A stretch of DNA of 6,794 nt, from positions 1-6,794 of the forward strand of contig DRQE01000078.1 of NCBI GenBank assembly GCA_011371515.1, in the 5' to 3' direction. A program made the position numbers and the translations under genes. The notes below the pieces were generated by a model. The model worked only from the letters and a program-made list of their open reading frames with translations. It had not been told where the DNA came from and ran no database searches. The stretch comes from Deltaproteobacteria bacterium (GTDB taxonomy: Bacteria > Desulfobacterota > GWC2-55-46 > DRQE01). This document shows, piece after piece, positions 6,127 through 6,794 of the stretch (within the stretch, counting starts at the first letter, position 1; each line of letters begins with the position of its first letter).

Positions 6127-6155
6127 AGTATAGCAATGTAATCTTCTTTTATCAA
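6127..6155 (-). promoter_or_regulatory. Promoter of tldD
   Basis: On the - strand TTGATA (6150-6155) and TATACT (6127-6132) are spaced by 17 bp, each one mismatch from consensus. Transcription would start near 6120, leaving a leader of about 36 nt with AAAGGAG (6093-6099) before the GTG at 6084. Its -35 box faces that of the divergent permease promoter 11 bp away. Confidence 0.65.
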
Positions 6156-6166
6156 CCCTTCGGGAT

Positions 6167-6195
6167 TTGAATTCTCCTATTTACTCTGTTAATAT
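6167..6195 (+). promoter_or_regulatory. Candidate promoter of the NCS2 permease gene
   Basis: TTGAAT (6167-6172) and TAATAT (6190-6195) are 17 bp apart. The predicted start, about 6202-6203, coincides with the ATG at 6203, and no Shine-Dalgarno sequence precedes that ATG, so a leaderless transcript is possible. The -10 match is modest (four of six). Confidence 0.4.
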
Positions 6196-6202
6196 TGCTG
6201 CC

Positions 6203-6794
6203 ATGGAGATTCTTGAGCGTCTTTTCAGACTCAAAGAGGCAGGCACTACCCCTCTAAGAGAGCTTGTTGCAGGGCTTACCACCTTTGCAACCATGAGTTA
6301 CATAATCTTCGTCCAGCCTGCGGTGCTTGGGGCAGCAGGTATGCCACAGGGTGCTGTTATGGTTGCCACCTGCCTTTCAAGTGCCATGGCAACCCTTCTT
6401 ATGGCACTTCTTGCAAACTATCCTGTAGCCCTCGCACCTGCCATGGGGCACAACTTCTTCTTTGCCTACACGGTGGTGCTTGCCATGGGTATCCACTGGC
6501 AGGCAGCCCTCGGGGCGGTATTTATATCAGGGGTTCTGTTCATACTCCTCTCTGCAATCGGACTGAGAGAGAAGATAATAGAGATTGTGCCAGCCTCTCT
6601 GAAGCACTCGATTGCCTGTGGCATAGGTCTACTTATAGCCCTTGTAGGGCTTGAGTGGGCTGGCATAGTTACAGCCCAGCCCGGCACATTCATAGGGCTT
6701 GGCAATCTTTCTGCCACACCCACCGTTGTGGCAATCATCGGGTTTCTTATCACCGCAGGGCTTATGGCACTTGGGTTCAGAGGTGCCATACTTA
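6203..6794 (+). CDS. NCS2-family (AzgA-type) purine permease, N-terminal part; 3' end outside window
   Basis: AzgA/AdeP/GhxP-type permeases are inner-membrane proton symporters for adenine, guanine and hypoxanthine. The frame is open from ATG 6203 to the window edge, giving 197 residues of an expected 430 or so. The N-terminus MEILERLFRLKEAGTTPLRE followed by ELVAGLTTFATMSYIIFVQP (20-39) is the family hallmark. LAPAMGHNFFFAYTVVLAMG (77-96) corresponds to the usual APGMGLNAFFAYTV block, and SLKHSIACGIGLLIALVGLE (132-151) to the conserved LKxxIxxGIGLFIAxIG stretch. About five to six membrane segments are visible. ATG 6203 is fixed by the conserved N-terminus; no Shine-Dalgarno is seen and a stop lies in frame at 6131-6133. 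The Gly-to-Ala and Leu-to-His changes in the APAMGHN block place it in a divergent subgroup, so substrate is uncertain. Confidence 0.92.
   Translation, partial: MEILERLFRLKEAGTTPLRELVAGLTTFATMSYIIFVQPAVLGAAGMPQGAVMVATCLSSAMATLLMALLANYPVALAPAMGHNFFFAYTVVLAMGIHWQAALGAVFISGVLFILLSAIGLREKIIEIVPASLKHSIACGIGLLIALVGLEWAGIVTAQPGTFIGLGNLSATPTVVAIIGFLITAGLMALGFRGAIL
6361..6409 (+). repeat. Interleaved inverted repeats (pseudoknot topology) inside the permease gene
   Basis: GGTTGCC (6361-6367) can pair with GGCAACC (6388-6394), and AAGTGCCAT (6379-6387) with ATGGCACTT (6401-6409). The two stems (7 and 9 bp, both perfect) interleave as in an H-type pseudoknot, with connecting loops of 11, 0 and 6 nt. 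They lie at codons 53-69 of the permease. Confidence 0.6.

Noticed and set aside
6340..6362. Programmed -1 frameshift upstream of the possible pseudoknot
   Set aside because: No X-XXY-YYZ slippery heptamer lies at the needed distance, and the downstream frame encodes normal permease without any shift.
6466..6789. 107-codon minus-strand frame inside the permease gene
   Set aside because: It is the antisense of conserved NCS2 sequence, rich in Pro, Met, Ala and Ser as expected from reverse reading of membrane-protein codons.

Overview
The window holds six protein-coding genes (two cut by the window edges) and almost no non-coding sequence. The host looks like a free-living, Gram-negative-type bacterium of moderate GC. 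It uses AGA/AGG for arginine and ATA for isoleucine very often and initiates with GTG as well as ATG, a style common in thermophilic or anaerobic lineages such as Nitrospirota, Desulfobacterota or Aquificota. That placement is an inference from codon style only and is weak. I see no insertion sequence, tRNA, rRNA, CRISPR array or phage gene. The composition looks uniform, so this reads as core chromosome rather than an island.

Layout. (1) 1-1388 (+): the 3' part of an unrecognised all-helical protein with TPR-like repeats and coiled coil. (2) 1421-2335 (+): a MenA-like UbiA-family prenyltransferase (quinone synthesis). (3) 2402-2863 (+): an Hsp20/alpha-crystallin small heat-shock protein with its own near-consensus promoter and a short leader that can fold over its ribosome binding site. 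(4) 2912-4609 (-): the carbon-starvation transporter CstA, convergent with hsp20 and sharing a terminator hairpin. (5) 4699-6084 (-): the zinc metalloprotease TldD, upstream of cstA on the same strand. (6) 6203-6794 (+): the first 197 codons of an NCS2/AzgA-type purine permease, divergent from tldD and running off the window.

How the genes fit together. tldD and cstA are co-directional and 89 bp apart, with a plausible internal promoter for cstA. Peptide hydrolysis (TldD), peptide or pyruvate uptake (CstA) and purine uptake (NCS2) make a loose nutrient-scavenging theme; that link is inference. The prenyltransferase and hsp20 follow the unknown gene, but each appears to have its own promoter whose TTGACA -35 box contains the stop codon of the gene before it.

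The most interesting non-coding signals are: a G-U-rich hairpin sequestering the hsp20 Shine-Dalgarno sequence (candidate RNA thermometer); three consecutive stem-loops in 91 bp inside tldD; two genes whose start codons sit at the predicted transcription start (candidate leaderless mRNAs); back-to-back divergent promoters with -35 boxes 11 bp apart; and an apparent general excess of perfect inverted repeats inside coding sequence. I found no clearly new multi-gene system.
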